This document shows positions 32,578 to 41,628 of a DNA stretch of 50,321 nucleotides, one piece after another. Source of the DNA: Alphaproteobacteria bacterium (lineage in GTDB: Bacteria > Pseudomonadota > Alphaproteobacteria > UBA9219 > RGZA01); contig JANQEX010000033.1 in the NCBI GenBank assembly GCA_028278105.1, forward strand, positions 1-50,321. The letters are read 5' to 3'. Each line of letters starts with the position of its first letter. The first letter of the stretch is position 1. The notes under the pieces were generated by a model, which was not told the origin of the DNA, searched no databases, and saw only the letters and a program-made list of their open reading frames with translations. The position numbers and the translations under genes are program-made.

Positions 32578-34227
32578 TCATTTCTTCCTTATCAACCCCA
32601 TTTTCATGAGCCAGGCGAGCGTGCGCAAGACGCGCGAAGAGTCGCCCGCGTCCATTTGCGCGGCAAAAACGGCTGCGCCGCCATCGGATGCGGATTTGAT
32701 GCATTTCAGCAACGCCACCATCCGCGCCGGATCCAGCAGCATATCGATCCCGAAGGTGTTCATGCGGTGCCGGCGGACGCGATGCAAATCGTCTTCATCG
32801 CCGGAAAGCTCGAACCCGTCCTGCAAGGACAGATGCGAGGACGGAAACCCCGCGAACATCGTGGAGGGATCGGGAAAGCCGGGGTGCACGGCCGGCCAGT
32901 CTTGCGGCACATGGCGTTGCGCCGATTTGCGCTTTTCGGCCTGTTGTTCCCACAGATCCTCATAGGCGCGGATGACGGCGGCCCAGTCATAACGGGTCAT
33001 GGCGCGTTCGCGTCCGCTCTGGCCCATGATCAGGCGGCGCGGACGGTCTTCGGCCAGCAACACAAACGCGGCGGCGGCCATTTGCGCGTCCACCGCCACC
33101 GACTGGTTGTTACGGATAAGATAGTCGCCGTAGTTGCGCTGGTTGAAATAATGCGCCGCCACGTCAAGGTTTGTTCCGGGCGGCGGCGCGCAGGTGGGGA
33201 CCAGAAAGCCATCCTGCCCGTGGCGCACGCCGTCGCGGTAGCCGTCGAAATCGCTGATTACCGCCGGCAATCCGCCGGCCATGGCCTCGATGGGCGTGAG
33301 GCCGAAGCTTTCCTGAATATTGTCGATCAGCGAGGTAAAGATATCCCCTGCCGCCCACAATCCGTCGGGGAAGCGCGGGTCATTGTTGAGCACGAAATCC
33401 ACCTTCAGGCTGCGGCAATAATCGGATGCAGCATCGCGGAAATCCGGCTCCATCATGTCCGGCTTGAAGAAGCCGTAAAGCACAAGGCGCAGCTTTTGCT
33501 TGCAGCGCTGCGCGGCGATTTCCGCCGCCTGAAACAGGGGCAGGGGATGCGCCTTGGTGGCGTAGCTGAGGCGGCCCACGTAAAGGATCACCACCTCGTC
33601 CTCGGCGATGCCAAGGGCCGCGCGCTGGCTGGCGCGTTTTTCGGGTGTCGTGATGTTCAGGAACCGGTTCGTGTCGATGCCGAGCGGAATAACCGGCAGG
33701 TCGACGGGACAGGTCGAATTCCCGGCGAAGCGGGCGTTGTAATATTCGGTTTGTATCTGCCAAAGGCTTGCCACGGCGTCGCGGATGGCGGTCGAGGGGC
33801 AGATGATGGCGTCGCCCGCCTGCGTCGGCGCGATCAGGTAATTGGCAAGGGCTTCCGCCACCCGCTCGCCCGACAGGGTATGCACCATGCTGCCGAGCGC
33901 GAAACCGGGTGGCGGAAGCTGCAACCTTTTCCAGGGGTGATCGCCCAGGTTGGGATCAGGGCGGAAAAGCAGATCAACATCGCAAAGCGTTTCCTTTGGC
34001 GCCTGCGGCATGAGCCAGGCACAGCGCGCGAAGTCGGCCCCGGCTTCCTGCGCGAGGTTTCTCAATGCGGCGATGCTTTCCTCGCTGTCGGGAAGAAAGA
34101 AGAACGTTTCCTGCCGCCCGTGGCGCAGGAAGGCGCGCAGGAAATTGTTGATCGCCACGTCCATTCCGAAAATTTCGGAATCCTTCGCGCCCGATTGCGG
34201 CCTGGCGTAGTTGATGACAAGCTTCAT
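32578..34227 (-). CDS. Glycosyltransferase, GT4-like
   Basis: The 549-aa protein has a GT-B fold. The N-terminal half starts MKLVINYARPQSGAKDSE. The C-terminal Rossmann half has VIPLGIDTNRFLN, VILYVGRLSYATKAH, and the E-x7-E-type donor site ESFGLTPIEAMAGGLPAVISD. An extra C-terminal segment of about 100 residues is not recognised. It lies after hldD and hldE on the same strand, which suggests a role in LPS core or a surface glycan. The start ATG 34227 is taken because upstream codons read into a GGGTC array. The substrate is unknown. Confidence 0.85.
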   Translation of the reverse strand: MKLVINYARPQSGAKDSEIFGMDVAINNFLRAFLRHGRQETFFFLPDSEESIAALRNLAQEAGADFARCAWLMPQAPKETLCDVDLLFRPDPNLGDHPWKRLQLPPPGFALGSMVHTLSGERVAEALANYLIAPTQAGDAIICPSTAIRDAVASLWQIQTEYYNARFAGNSTCPVDLPVIPLGIDTNRFLNITTPEKRASQRAALGIAEDEVVILYVGRLSYATKAHPLPLFQAAEIAAQRCKQKLRLVLYGFFKPDMMEPDFRDAASDYCRSLKVDFVLNNDPRFPDGLWAAGDIFTSLIDNIQESFGLTPIEAMAGGLPAVISDFDGYRDGVRHGQDGFLVPTCAPPPGTNLDVAAHYFNQRNYGDYLIRNNQSVAVDAQMAAAAFVLLAEDRPRRLIMGQSGRERAMTRYDWAAVIRAYEDLWEQQAEKRKSAQRHVPQDWPAVHPGFPDPSTMFAGFPSSHLSLQDGFELSGDEDDLHRVRRHRMNTFGIDMLLDPARMVALLKCIKSASDGGAAVFAAQMDAGDSSRVLRTLAWLMKMGLIRKK

Positions 34228-34229
34228 GA

Positions 34230-34316
34230 AGGGGTCAAGAAAGGGTCGAAAGGGGTCATAAGGGTCAACAGGACCAGAGCGCAAGACCCTTCCGACCCTC
34301 TTGACCCTTCTGACCC
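34230..34316. repeat. GGGTC/GACCC tandem-inverted array (family K)
   Basis: Four GGGTC units (34232, 34243, 34253, 34262) face four GACCC units (34285, 34294, 34303, 34312). The right arm has an exact 9-bp spacing. The loop is about 18 nt. The array fills the 99-bp gap between hldE and the glycosyltransferase start. It is the same design as 12791-12893 but in an unrelated gene context. Confidence 0.78.
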
Positions 34317-34326
34317 TAATTTTTTC

Positions 34327-35787
34327 TCACGCCTGTTTCATTTTCATGATGGTATTGGTCGTGGAATGGCCATCCACAAGATCAATCAGAACCACGCGGC
34401 CGTCCCAGCTTTCCACGTCGGCGGCGCCCACCACCGTCTCGCGCGTGTAGTCGGAGCCTTTCGCCAATACGGAGGGGCGAAGGGCGCGGATCACCTCCAG
34501 CGGCGTATCCTCCTCAAACACCACAACCAGATCCACCGGCGCAAGGCTGGCCAGAACCGTGGCGCGCGCCGGCGTGCCCTGCACCGGGCGGCCTTCGCCT
34601 TTCAGGCGCCGGACCGAGGCGTCGCTGTTCAGCCCCACCACCAGCCGGTCGCAGGATTTGCGCGCCGCCTGCAACAGCGCCACATGGCCGGGATGCAGCA
34701 GGTCGAAACAGCCATTGGTGAAGCCAATGGAAAGGCCCTGCCGCCGCCAGCGCTCCACGGCTTCGATGGCGCGCGCGAGGGGCATGACCTTTTCATCCGC
34801 CTCGCGCGCTTCGGCCTGCTTCAGGCTTTTGGCGATTTCGCCGGGCGTGACCGTGGCGGTGCCGGTCTTGCCGACGACCAGCGATCCGGCCTCGTTGGCG
34901 ACGCGGGCGGCGTCTTCCATGGAGAGGCCGGAAGCCAGCGCCGTGGCGAAAGCCGCCACCACCGTATCGCCCGCGCCGGAAACGTCATATACTTCGCGCG
35001 CCGTGGCGGCGAAATGCCTTGATGCCCCATCCTTGCGCATAAGGCAGACGCCGTCGCCGCCCAGCTTGGCCAGAACCGCGCCGAAGCCGAATTTTTCAAT
35101 CAGCGCGGCCGCCGCCTTTGCGGTTTCCTCCACCGTGCCCACGGGCATGCCGCTTGCTTCGCCCAGCTCCTTGCGGTTGGGGGTGATGATGTCCGCTTCG
35201 CGGTAAAGGGCATAATCGGGCGTTTTGGGGTCGATAATCACCAGCTTGCCCAGCTTGCGCGCCGCCTCGATGCAGCCGCGGATCAGCGCGGGCGTCAGCA
35301 TGCCCTTGGCGTAGTCGGAAAGGATGACCGCCGCGCAATGCGGCAGCGCCATTTGCAGGCGAAGAAGCGCCTGCTTTTCCAGGGACCCGTCCAGCGGCCG
35401 GGCGCGTTCGTGGTCGCAGCGCAGCATCTGCTGCACGCCCGCGATGTAGCGGCTTTTCACGGTGGTGGGGCGGGCCGGATCGTTCAGAAGATGCGGGGTG
35501 ATGTGGGTCTCCGGCGACAGCATCCCGGCGATTTCGAATCCCGCGCCGTCGCTGCCGGTGACCGCGATCAACTCGGCCTTCTGGCCAAGGCTCACCAGAT
35601 TGCGCGCCACGTTGCCGGCGCCGCCCAGCATGCTGCTTTCGCGCTGGTAACGCAAAACGGGAATAGGCGCTTCGGGCGAGATGCGCTCCACCTGGCCATA
35701 AATAAAGCGGTCGAGCATCACGTCGCCCATCACCAGCAAGGCGCGGCTTTGCAGCTTTTCCAGAAGAAGCGGGAGGTCGGCGGTCAT
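34327..35787 (-). CDS. hldE: Bifunctional heptose-7-phosphate kinase / heptose-1-phosphate adenylyltransferase
   Basis: HldE makes ADP-glycero-manno-heptose precursors for the LPS inner core. The 486-aa protein joins a PfkB-type kinase (residues 1 to about 310, with GGAGNVARNL and SGAGDTVVAAFA) to a nucleotidyltransferase (about 340-486, with GFTNGCFDLLHPGHVALL and GLNSDASVRRLKG). ATG 35787 gives family length; upstream codons lie in an H repeat. It follows hldD on the same strand. Both domains appear intact. Confidence 0.95.
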   Translation of the reverse strand: MTADLPLLLEKLQSRALLVMGDVMLDRFIYGQVERISPEAPIPVLRYQRESSMLGGAGNVARNLVSLGQKAELIAVTGSDGAGFEIAGMLSPETHITPHLLNDPARPTTVKSRYIAGVQQMLRCDHERARPLDGSLEKQALLRLQMALPHCAAVILSDYAKGMLTPALIRGCIEAARKLGKLVIIDPKTPDYALYREADIITPNRKELGEASGMPVGTVEETAKAAAALIEKFGFGAVLAKLGGDGVCLMRKDGASRHFAATAREVYDVSGAGDTVVAAFATALASGLSMEDAARVANEAGSLVVGKTGTATVTPGEIAKSLKQAEAREADEKVMPLARAIEAVERWRRQGLSIGFTNGCFDLLHPGHVALLQAARKSCDRLVVGLNSDASVRRLKGEGRPVQGTPARATVLASLAPVDLVVVFEEDTPLEVIRALRPSVLAKGSDYTRETVVGAADVESWDGRVVLIDLVDGHSTTNTIMKMKQA

Positions 35788-35810
35788 TGGAATATGAAAC
35801 TGTTTTCCAC

Positions 35811-35850
35811 GTCCTTGCGCGGGAGCTTTGCTCCCGAAGCAATCCAGAAC
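35811..35850. repeat. Half of a family-H palindrome
   Basis: GTCCTTGCGCGGGAGC...CTCCCGAAGCAATCCAGAAC, one arm only, ending at the hldD stop. The second arm is absent. Confidence 0.55.
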
Positions 35851-36836
35851 TAGCAATAAGGATCGTCTTTCGCCAGATAGTTCTTCACATACTGGCCCAT
35901 GCCGTCTTCCAGCGATGTCAGGGGCTCCGGGTAGCCCGCGTTTTTCAGCTTCTGCATGGGCGCTTCGGTGAAATACTGGTAATGATCGCGCAGATTTTCG
36001 GGCATGTCGCGGTAAACGACGCTCACATCCTGGCCCGCGGCATTATAAACGGCCTTGGCCAGATCGTAGAAGCTGCGCGCCGTGCCGCTGCCAAGATTGA
36101 ACAGGCCCGACACCTGGGGATTGCGCGCCAGCCAGAGCATCACCGCCGAGCAGTCGCCCACCCACACGAAATCGCGCATCTGCCCGCCATCGGGATAGCC
36201 GGGACGATGTGATTTGAACAGCGGAAAGGCCTCGCCCCGTCTGGCGAAAGGATAAATCTGGTGCGCGACCGAGCGCTGGCTTTCCTTGTGATATTCATTG
36301 GGGCCGTAAACATTGAAAAATTTCAGGCCCGCGCATTGCGGAGGCAGGGCCTGGCGGCTTTCCTTTTGCCGGGAAACGAACTTGTCGAATAAATTCTTGC
36401 TCCAGCCATAAAGGTTGAGGGGCTTGAGGCGTTTCAGGAATCCGGAATCCTCGCGGTCCTCGAATCCCGCCTCGCCGCCGCCATAGGTTGCGGCGGAGGA
36501 GGCATAGATCAGCCGCTTGCGGCGCTCGACGCACCAGCCGAACAGCCCCTGCGGAAAATGATAATTGCTGGCGAGAATTTTATCGGCATGGGTTTCGGTG
36601 GTGCTGGAAATGGCGCCCATGTGGTAGATGATTTCCACCTCGCGGCCATTGGCGTCCAGCCAGGGCAAAAGCTGCGCGGGAGGCACAATGTCTTCCAGCG
36701 TGCGCCTGGCGATGTTGCGCCATTTGCCGCCATTGCCCAGATCATCGCAAATGACGAGCGGGCCTAACTCCGCCTTTTCCAGCGCGTAGGCAAGGTGCGA
36801 TCCGATGAATCCGGCGCCGCCGGTGATGACAAGCAT
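35850..36836 (-). CDS. hldD: ADP-L-glycero-D-manno-heptose 6-epimerase
   Basis: HldD converts the D,D form of the ADP-heptose to the L,D form used in LPS. The 328-aa short-chain epimerase has the NADP-binding ITGGAGFIGSHLA near the N-terminus, the serine region YASSAATYGGGE, and the YGWSKNLFDKFV Tyr-Lys pair. FFNVYGPNEYHK is specific to this subgroup. ATG 36836 is chosen; a longer frame upstream is only the antisense of fabD. It is divergent from fabD by about 90 bp and leads the LPS block. Confidence 0.94.
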   Translation of the reverse strand: MLVITGGAGFIGSHLAYALEKAELGPLVICDDLGNGGKWRNIARRTLEDIVPPAQLLPWLDANGREVEIIYHMGAISSTTETHADKILASNYHFPQGLFGWCVERRKRLIYASSAATYGGGEAGFEDREDSGFLKRLKPLNLYGWSKNLFDKFVSRQKESRQALPPQCAGLKFFNVYGPNEYHKESQRSVAHQIYPFARRGEAFPLFKSHRPGYPDGGQMRDFVWVGDCSAVMLWLARNPQVSGLFNLGSGTARSFYDLAKAVYNAAGQDVSVVYRDMPENLRDHYQYFTEAPMQKLKNAGYPEPLTSLEDGMGQYVKNYLAKDDPYC

Positions 36837-36927
36837 GACAGGCCTCTTCGAGCGGGGCGCATTAGACAAGCTTGACAGCGCTTCGGCAAGCGACTTGATT
36901 AGCGCCAGCTTGCAATTGGATATGCTT

Positions 36928-37869
36928 ATGAAACGCGCGTTTCTTTTTCCGGGACAGGGTTCGCAGGCCGTCGGCATGGGCCGGGCGCTGTTCGAGGCCT
37001 TTGCCGCCGCCCGCCAGGTGTTTGAGGAGGTGGACGAGGCTTTGTCGCAAAAGCTTTCCTCCGTTATTTTCGACGGGCCGGAAGAGTCCCTGCGCCTTAC
37101 CGAAAACACCCAGCCCGCGCTGATGGCCGTCAGCATGGCGGTGATGCGCGTACTGGAGGCGGAGGGCGGCAAGCCGCTTTCCGCGCTGGCCTCCTGCGTG
37201 GCGGGGCACTCGCTCGGCGAATATTCGGCTCTGTGCGCCGCAGGCAGCTTGCGTTTGGCGGAGACGGCAAGGCTTTTGCGCCTGCGCGGAAAATCCATGC
37301 AACAGGCCGTGCCGGCCGGCGAAGGCGCGATGGCGGCGTTGCTTGGCGTGGATATGGAGGCGGCGACGCAAATCGCCAGGGACGCCGCGGAGAATGAAAT
37401 TTGCGCCGCCGCCAACGACAACGCGCCGGGACAGGTGGTCATCAGCGGGCATAAAACGGCGGTGGAGCGCGCGCTGAAGATTGCCGCGGAACGCGGCTTC
37501 AAGCGTTCGGTGATGCTACAGGTGAGCGCGCCCTTTCATTGCAGCCTGATGGAGCCCGCCACCCGGATCATGGCCGAGGCTTTGGAAAAAACCAAATTGC
37601 AGCCGCCCGTCGTGCCGCTCATTGCCAATGTCACGGCGGAGGCGGTGACGGATCCCGCGACCATCCGCCGCCAGCTTGCCGGCCAGATCACGGGCATGGT
37701 GCGCTGGCGCGAAAGCATGCTGAAGCTGAAAATCCTGGGGGTTGAAGCGGCGGCGGAGGCGGGGAGCGGCACGGTTCTGGCGGGGCTGATGAAGCGCATC
37801 GACCGCGAAATCCCCGTGACCGGCCTGCATGCCCCGCAGGAGATTGAGGCGTTTTTGAAAACACTTTAG
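36928..37869 (+). CDS. fabD: Malonyl-CoA:ACP transacylase
   Basis: FabD loads malonyl groups on acyl carrier protein for fatty acid synthesis. The 313-aa product begins MKRAFLFPGQGSQAVGMG. The active-site serine is Ser95 in AGHSLGEYSALCAAG, and the catalytic histidine is in VSAPFHCSLM. ATG 36922 is an alternative start. It is followed 169 nt later by fabG on the same strand, with a palindrome between. Confidence 0.96.
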   Translation: MKRAFLFPGQGSQAVGMGRALFEAFAAARQVFEEVDEALSQKLSSVIFDGPEESLRLTENTQPALMAVSMAVMRVLEAEGGKPLSALASCVAGHSLGEYSALCAAGSLRLAETARLLRLRGKSMQQAVPAGEGAMAALLGVDMEAATQIARDAAENEICAAANDNAPGQVVISGHKTAVERALKIAAERGFKRSVMLQVSAPFHCSLMEPATRIMAEALEKTKLQPPVVPLIANVTAEAVTDPATIRRQLAGQITGMVRWRESMLKLKILGVEAAAEAGSGTVLAGLMKRIDREIPVTGLHAPQEIEAFLKTL

Positions 37870-38005
37870 TCATGCCCGCGAAGGCGGGCATCCACGCTTT
37901 ATGTCTGCGTCATTACTTGGTGGAGTAAAACTATCTTTTCACTGTTCCTTTTTGTATCGTGGGGTTGAGGCAAAATTCGTGGATGCCCGCCTGCGCGGGC
38001 ATGAC
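37870..38005. repeat. Family-F palindrome between fabD and fabG
   Basis: TCATGCCCGCGAAGGCGGGC-ATCCACG on the left and CGTGGATGCCCGCCTGCGCGGGC-ATGA on the right. The left arm starts right after the fabD TAG stop. About 80 nt of AT-rich sequence separates the arms. Confidence 0.72.
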
Positions 38006-38037
38006 GTGAATGAAACAGCTATACCGAAAGAGAACCC

Positions 38038-38778
38038 ATGTTCAACCTCGCCGGAAAAAAAGCACTCGTCACCGGAGCCTCAGGCGCGCTGGGCGGCGCG
38101 ATTGCGCGGGCGCTTCATGCGCAGGGCGCGGACGTGGCCCTTTCGGGCACGAAAGTGGAGGCGCTGGAAAAATTACAGGCCGAATTGGGGGATCGCGCCG
38201 TGGCCATTCCCGCCAATCTTGCCAATGACGAGGATGTGGCGGCGTTGATCGGCGAGGCGGAAAAGCGGCTGGGCGGCGGCATTGATATTCTGGTCAACAA
38301 CGCCGGCCTCACGCGCGACGGGCTTTCCATGCGCATGAAGGACGACGACTGGGATGCCGTGATTGACGTGAATCTTGGCGCCACGTTCAAGCTCTGCCGC
38401 GCCGTCCTCAAGGGCATGATGAGCCGCCGCTTCGGCCGCATCGTCAACATCACCTCGGTTGTCGGCGTGACGGGCAATGCGGGGCAGGCGAACTACGCGG
38501 CCAGCAAGGCCGGGATCGCCGGCATGTCGAAATCGCTGGCGCAGGAACTGGCCAGCCGCAACATTACCGTGAACTGCATCGCCCCCGGCTTTATTGCTTC
38601 CGCCATGACCGAAGTTTTGCCCGACGCCGTGAAGGAAAAGGTGCTTGGCGCCATTCCCGCCGGACGCATGGGCGAGGGGAGCGATATCGCCGCCGGCGTG
38701 GTTTACCTTGCCAGCAATGAAGCCGCCTATGTGACGGGCCAGACCCTTCACATCAACGGCGGCATGGCGATGGTTTGA
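38038..38778 (+). CDS. fabG: 3-oxoacyl-ACP reductase
   Basis: FabG reduces 3-oxoacyl-ACP with NADPH in each round of fatty acid elongation. The 246-aa short-chain dehydrogenase has TGASGALGGAIA (cofactor), LVNNAG (85-90) and the catalytic set Ser140, Tyr153 and Lys157 in NITSVVG and YAASKAG. The C-terminal GQTLHINGGMAMV is typical. The usual acpP and fabF genes do not follow; instead a G repeat and small hypothetical genes do. Confidence 0.95.
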   Translation: MFNLAGKKALVTGASGALGGAIARALHAQGADVALSGTKVEALEKLQAELGDRAVAIPANLANDEDVAALIGEAEKRLGGGIDILVNNAGLTRDGLSMRMKDDDWDAVIDVNLGATFKLCRAVLKGMMSRRFGRIVNITSVVGVTGNAGQANYAASKAGIAGMSKSLAQELASRNITVNCIAPGFIASAMTEVLPDAVKEKVLGAIPAGRMGEGSDIAAGVVYLASNEAAYVTGQTLHINGGMAMV

Positions 38779-38812
38779 GAATTTAAGAGATGATTTGAGA
38801 ATTAAGAGAAGA

Positions 38813-38911
38813 CGTCATCCTGGAAACCGCCGCAGGCGGTTATCCAGGATCTCTTTCCCCTATAGGCACGAGATCCCGGATAAACGCGCTTCGCCCGTTT
38901 TCCGGGATGAC
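38813..38911. repeat. Family-G palindrome after fabG
   Basis: GTCATCCTGGAAACCGCCGC...TATCCAGGATCT and AGATCCCGGATAAACGCG...TTTCCGGGATGAC. It takes up about a third of the 305-bp gap after fabG. The rest is AT-rich and holds only the leader of the next gene, with GAGGGGG before its ATG. Confidence 0.7.
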
Positions 38912-39083
38912 GCATTTACTTTTAACTTTTTACTGTTGAGCTAATCTCTTCCCACGTCCTCCGAAAGCTCCCTCACCGGGCGCGTTTGGTAAAACACGTC
39001 AAGGCTTTTGAAATACGTTTTTTTACTTTCCATAAAACGGTTTAATATCGGCTCACGTCCGTCGCGGCGCTGAGGGGGCCAGT

Positions 39084-39407
39084 ATGAGTGATAATTCAGC
39101 CATTCACTATGTAATTGCAGGCGCGGCAGTGGTAACCGTGACCGTTGCGGCAGTAACAATAGAAATTGACACTATTAAAGAGAGAGCCAAAACAGTTCAA
39201 CCCGTGTATGCTCGATGCATTGAACGGCATACGGCCAATGACAGGGAAAGGCTTTTTTCTTGTGTGAAGAAAGGCATCGCAGGAACGGGTCTGGTCGTGC
39301 AAATAGACGCAGGCGGAGCTTACACCTTTAAGAGTCCCAATCCTTTAGACACGGCACGCGTAAGATGTAGGCGTGCAGGCCCGAAGCTTGATCCAGCTTG
39401 TGGCTGA
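39084..39407 (+). CDS. Small exported or membrane-anchored cysteine protein, copy 1
   Basis: The 107-aa product has an N-terminal hydrophobic segment (about 8-26, VIAGAAVVTVTVAAVTI) and an outer domain with four cysteines: RCIERHTAND...LFSCVKKG in the middle and VRCRRAG...DPACG at the end. I know no family for it. The next gene encodes a protein with the same layout and cysteine spacing, so the two are probably paralogues. GAGGGGG at suitable distance supports ATG 39084. The DNA is poorer in GC than around it. Confidence 0.65.
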   Translation: MSDNSAIHYVIAGAAVVTVTVAAVTIEIDTIKERAKTVQPVYARCIERHTANDRERLFSCVKKGIAGTGLVVQIDAGGAYTFKSPNPLDTARVRCRRAGPKLDPACG

Positions 39408-39455
39408 ATAATCTCCGCATATATTGCCGCCGTAGTTTGCGGGCAGGGGCTAAAG

Positions 39456-39839
39456 ATGAATCGTATCGGCCGTATCAATCGCTTCTTGGAAACCATGACC
39501 CTTCCAGTTGTGGCACAGGGCGGTTGCTTCTTGGCAATCATTAGCCTTCCAGGTTGGGCAGCGCTTGTTGTACTGGAGGAGAAGATCGACGAATATTACG
39601 CGCGCCAGGAAGCTGCTGCTGTCGCAACCCCTCATTTTCAGAAGTGTGTTGGAGAAGTGGGGCATAGAAATAATACTGCTGTTGTGAAATGCATGAATAG
39701 AGATTTGAAAAAAACCATCTTTATTGCATATGGCAAACCGGATGGTTCCGTCCTCGTAAGGCCTCAATACGGATACAGTTATGAGCCTTGGCGTCGTGGG
39801 GTCACATGCCATGACAAAATCACCCTTGAATGCGGCTGA
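39456..39839 (+). CDS. Small exported or membrane-anchored cysteine protein, copy 2
   Basis: The 127-aa product has a hydrophobic N-terminal region (about 15-40) and an outer domain with FQKCVGEVGHRNN...VVKCMNRD and GVTCHDK...LECG. Its cysteine layout mirrors the gene 48 nt upstream, including the final xCG. Two disulfides outside the cytoplasm are plausible. GCAGGGGC precedes ATG 39456. No domain is recognised. Together they form a tandem pair on the same strand. Confidence 0.65.
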   Translation: MNRIGRINRFLETMTLPVVAQGGCFLAIISLPGWAALVVLEEKIDEYYARQEAAAVATPHFQKCVGEVGHRNNTAVVKCMNRDLKKTIFIAYGKPDGSVLVRPQYGYSYEPWRRGVTCHDKITLECG

Positions 39840-39946
39840 TTTTGCAAACAAAATTTCGCATAAAATCACTCCATCTTTCTCCTGCAAATTCTTAAATCCT
39901 CCTCTTTGCAATAGGACAAGGCGCAAAACCGCGCTATCTTCCCTGC

Positions 39947-41284
39947 ATGTCTGCCCCAAGCTCCCTCACCGGGCGCGTGAAGCGCTATGCCAGGGTTTCC
40001 GGCCGCGCCGCGGGCATGGCGGCGCGCGTGGCGGGCGAGAAGGTGTTGGGACGCGAGGTGGATCACGCCCGCATGGCCGGGGAATTGCGCGTGGCGCTGG
40101 GGTCCCTCAAGGGCCCGCTGATGAAAATCGCGCAGATCCTCGGCACCATTCCCGACGCCGTGCCGCCCGAATACGCGCGCGAGCTGGCCCAGCTTCAGCG
40201 CGATGCGCCGCCCATGGGCTGGCCTTTCGTCAAGCGCCGCATGGCGGGCGAGTTGGGACCGGACTGGCGGAAGAAATTCAAATCCTTCGGGCATGAGGCG
40301 GCGGCCGCGGCGTCGCTGGGTCAGGTGCATCGCGCCACGCTGCCCGGCGGGCGCGAGGTGGCCTGCAAGCTGCAATATCCCGACATGGCCACGGCGGTGG
40401 ACGCCGATCTGCGGCAGCTTGGCCTGATCCTTTCGCTCTTCGAGGCGTATGACCGCGCCATCTCCACCGAGAAGGTGCAAGAGGAAATCGCCGAACGCCT
40501 GCGCGAGGAACTGGACTACGCGCGCGAGGCTAGGCATATCGCCCTTTACCGCGCGATGCTGAAAAACATGGAAGGCGTACATGTGCCGGAAGTGGTGACG
40601 GAGCTTTCCACGCCGCGTCTCCTGACCATGACCTGGCTGGAGGGCGAGCGCATGGTGGAAGCGGCCGCCCGCAAGGGCCTGAAAGACCGCAACGCCATCG
40701 CCATGAACATGTTCCACGCCTGGTACCGGCCCTTTTACGGCTATGGCGTGATCCATGGCGATCCGCATCTTGGCAACTACACGGTGCGCGGTGACAACAG
40801 CATCAACCTGATGGATTATGGCTGCGTGCGGGTTTTCCGTCCGGCGATGGTCCATGCGGTGATCGAGCTTTACCATGCCGTCCGCGCGGATGACGATGAG
40901 CGGGCCGTGGCGGCGTACCGGGAATGGGGTTTCGACAACCCGTCAAAGGAGCTTGTGGCGGCGCTGAACATCTGGGCGCGGTTCATCTATGCGCCGCTGC
41001 TGGAAGACCGCAAAAGACTGATTGAGGAAACCAATACCGGCCTCTACGGCCGCCAGACGGCGGCGCGCGTGCATGAGGAGCTTCGCCGCGTCGGCCGGGT
41101 GACGGTGCCGCGCGAGTTCGTGTTCATGGATCGCGCCGCCATTGGTCTCGGCGCCGTATTCCTGCGCCTGCGCGCCGAGATCAACTGGCATCGCCTGTTT
41201 CACGACATGATCCGCGACTTTGACGCGAAAAAACTGGCGCAGGCGCAGGCGGCGGTCCTCAAGGCGCAGGGACTTTCTATCTGA
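39947..41284 (+). CDS. ABC1/AarF atypical kinase
   Basis: The 445-aa protein belongs to the UbiB/ADCK group linked to ubiquinone synthesis or lipid handling. The family KxGQ motif reads KIAQ in LKGPLMKIAQILGTIPDA. The Ala-rich loop is AAAAASLGQVHRA, followed by VACKLQYPDM. The catalytic region reads HGDPHLGNYTV with MDYGCV as the metal site. No C-terminal membrane pair like that of UbiB is seen, so a soluble AarF/COQ8-type is more likely than UbiB itself. No ubiquinone genes are near. The start has no strong Shine-Dalgarno. Confidence 0.85.
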   Translation: MSAPSSLTGRVKRYARVSGRAAGMAARVAGEKVLGREVDHARMAGELRVALGSLKGPLMKIAQILGTIPDAVPPEYARELAQLQRDAPPMGWPFVKRRMAGELGPDWRKKFKSFGHEAAAAASLGQVHRATLPGGREVACKLQYPDMATAVDADLRQLGLILSLFEAYDRAISTEKVQEEIAERLREELDYAREARHIALYRAMLKNMEGVHVPEVVTELSTPRLLTMTWLEGERMVEAAARKGLKDRNAIAMNMFHAWYRPFYGYGVIHGDPHLGNYTVRGDNSINLMDYGCVRVFRPAMVHAVIELYHAVRADDDERAVAAYREWGFDNPSKELVAALNIWARFIYAPLLEDRKRLIEETNTGLYGRQTAARVHEELRRVGRVTVPREFVFMDRAAIGLGAVFLRLRAEINWHRLFHDMIRDFDAKKLAQAQAAVLKAQGLSI

Positions 41285-41285
41285 A

Positions 41286-41484
41286 TGTCATTGCGAGCCC
41301 CGCCATCTGCGGGGCGAAGCAATCCAGGATTTGATATTATCAAGCGTCCCCGCGCCCGGCTTCGCCTGCGGCTCCACCGGGGTCTCGGCGCACCCGTCGC
41401 GCCGAAGCTTGCGGAACGCGGAAAAGCAGGGACGGGAATGCCTGGAGATGTGGATTGCTTCGTCGCTTCGCTCCTCGCAATGAC
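41286..41484. repeat. H palindrome with nested E arm and D module
   Basis: GTCATTGCGAGCCC...GCAATCCAGGATTTG opens and GTGGATTGCTTCG...CTCCTCGCAATGAC closes. Between them are AGCGTCCCCGCG, a reverse D module (41352-41425) and CAGGGACGGGAATGCCTGG. It fills over half the gap before pntAA. The remaining 144 bp show no feature. Confidence 0.75.
41352..41425 (-). repeat. D module, reverse orientation
   Basis: GCGCCCGGCTTCGCCTGCGG, GGGTCTCGGCGCACCC and GCGCCGAAGCTTGCGG. It is in the loop of the H palindrome. Confidence 0.7.
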
Positions 41485-41628
41485 AAATTTTGTGACGATT
41501 TTCCCTAAAAACATGTGAGTCCTTCATGTAGACAGTTCCATGATTTCTGCCTAGATTGGCGCAGCCCTTCTGCGGGATGTTCTGCCTTCCCGCTCATCAA
41601 CTTCTTTATACTTGCCGGAATCCGGAAA

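Noticed and set aside
32467-35022. 851-codon forward frame opposite the glycosyltransferase and hldE
   Set aside because: It spans two real genes and a repeat array, and no domain is visible.
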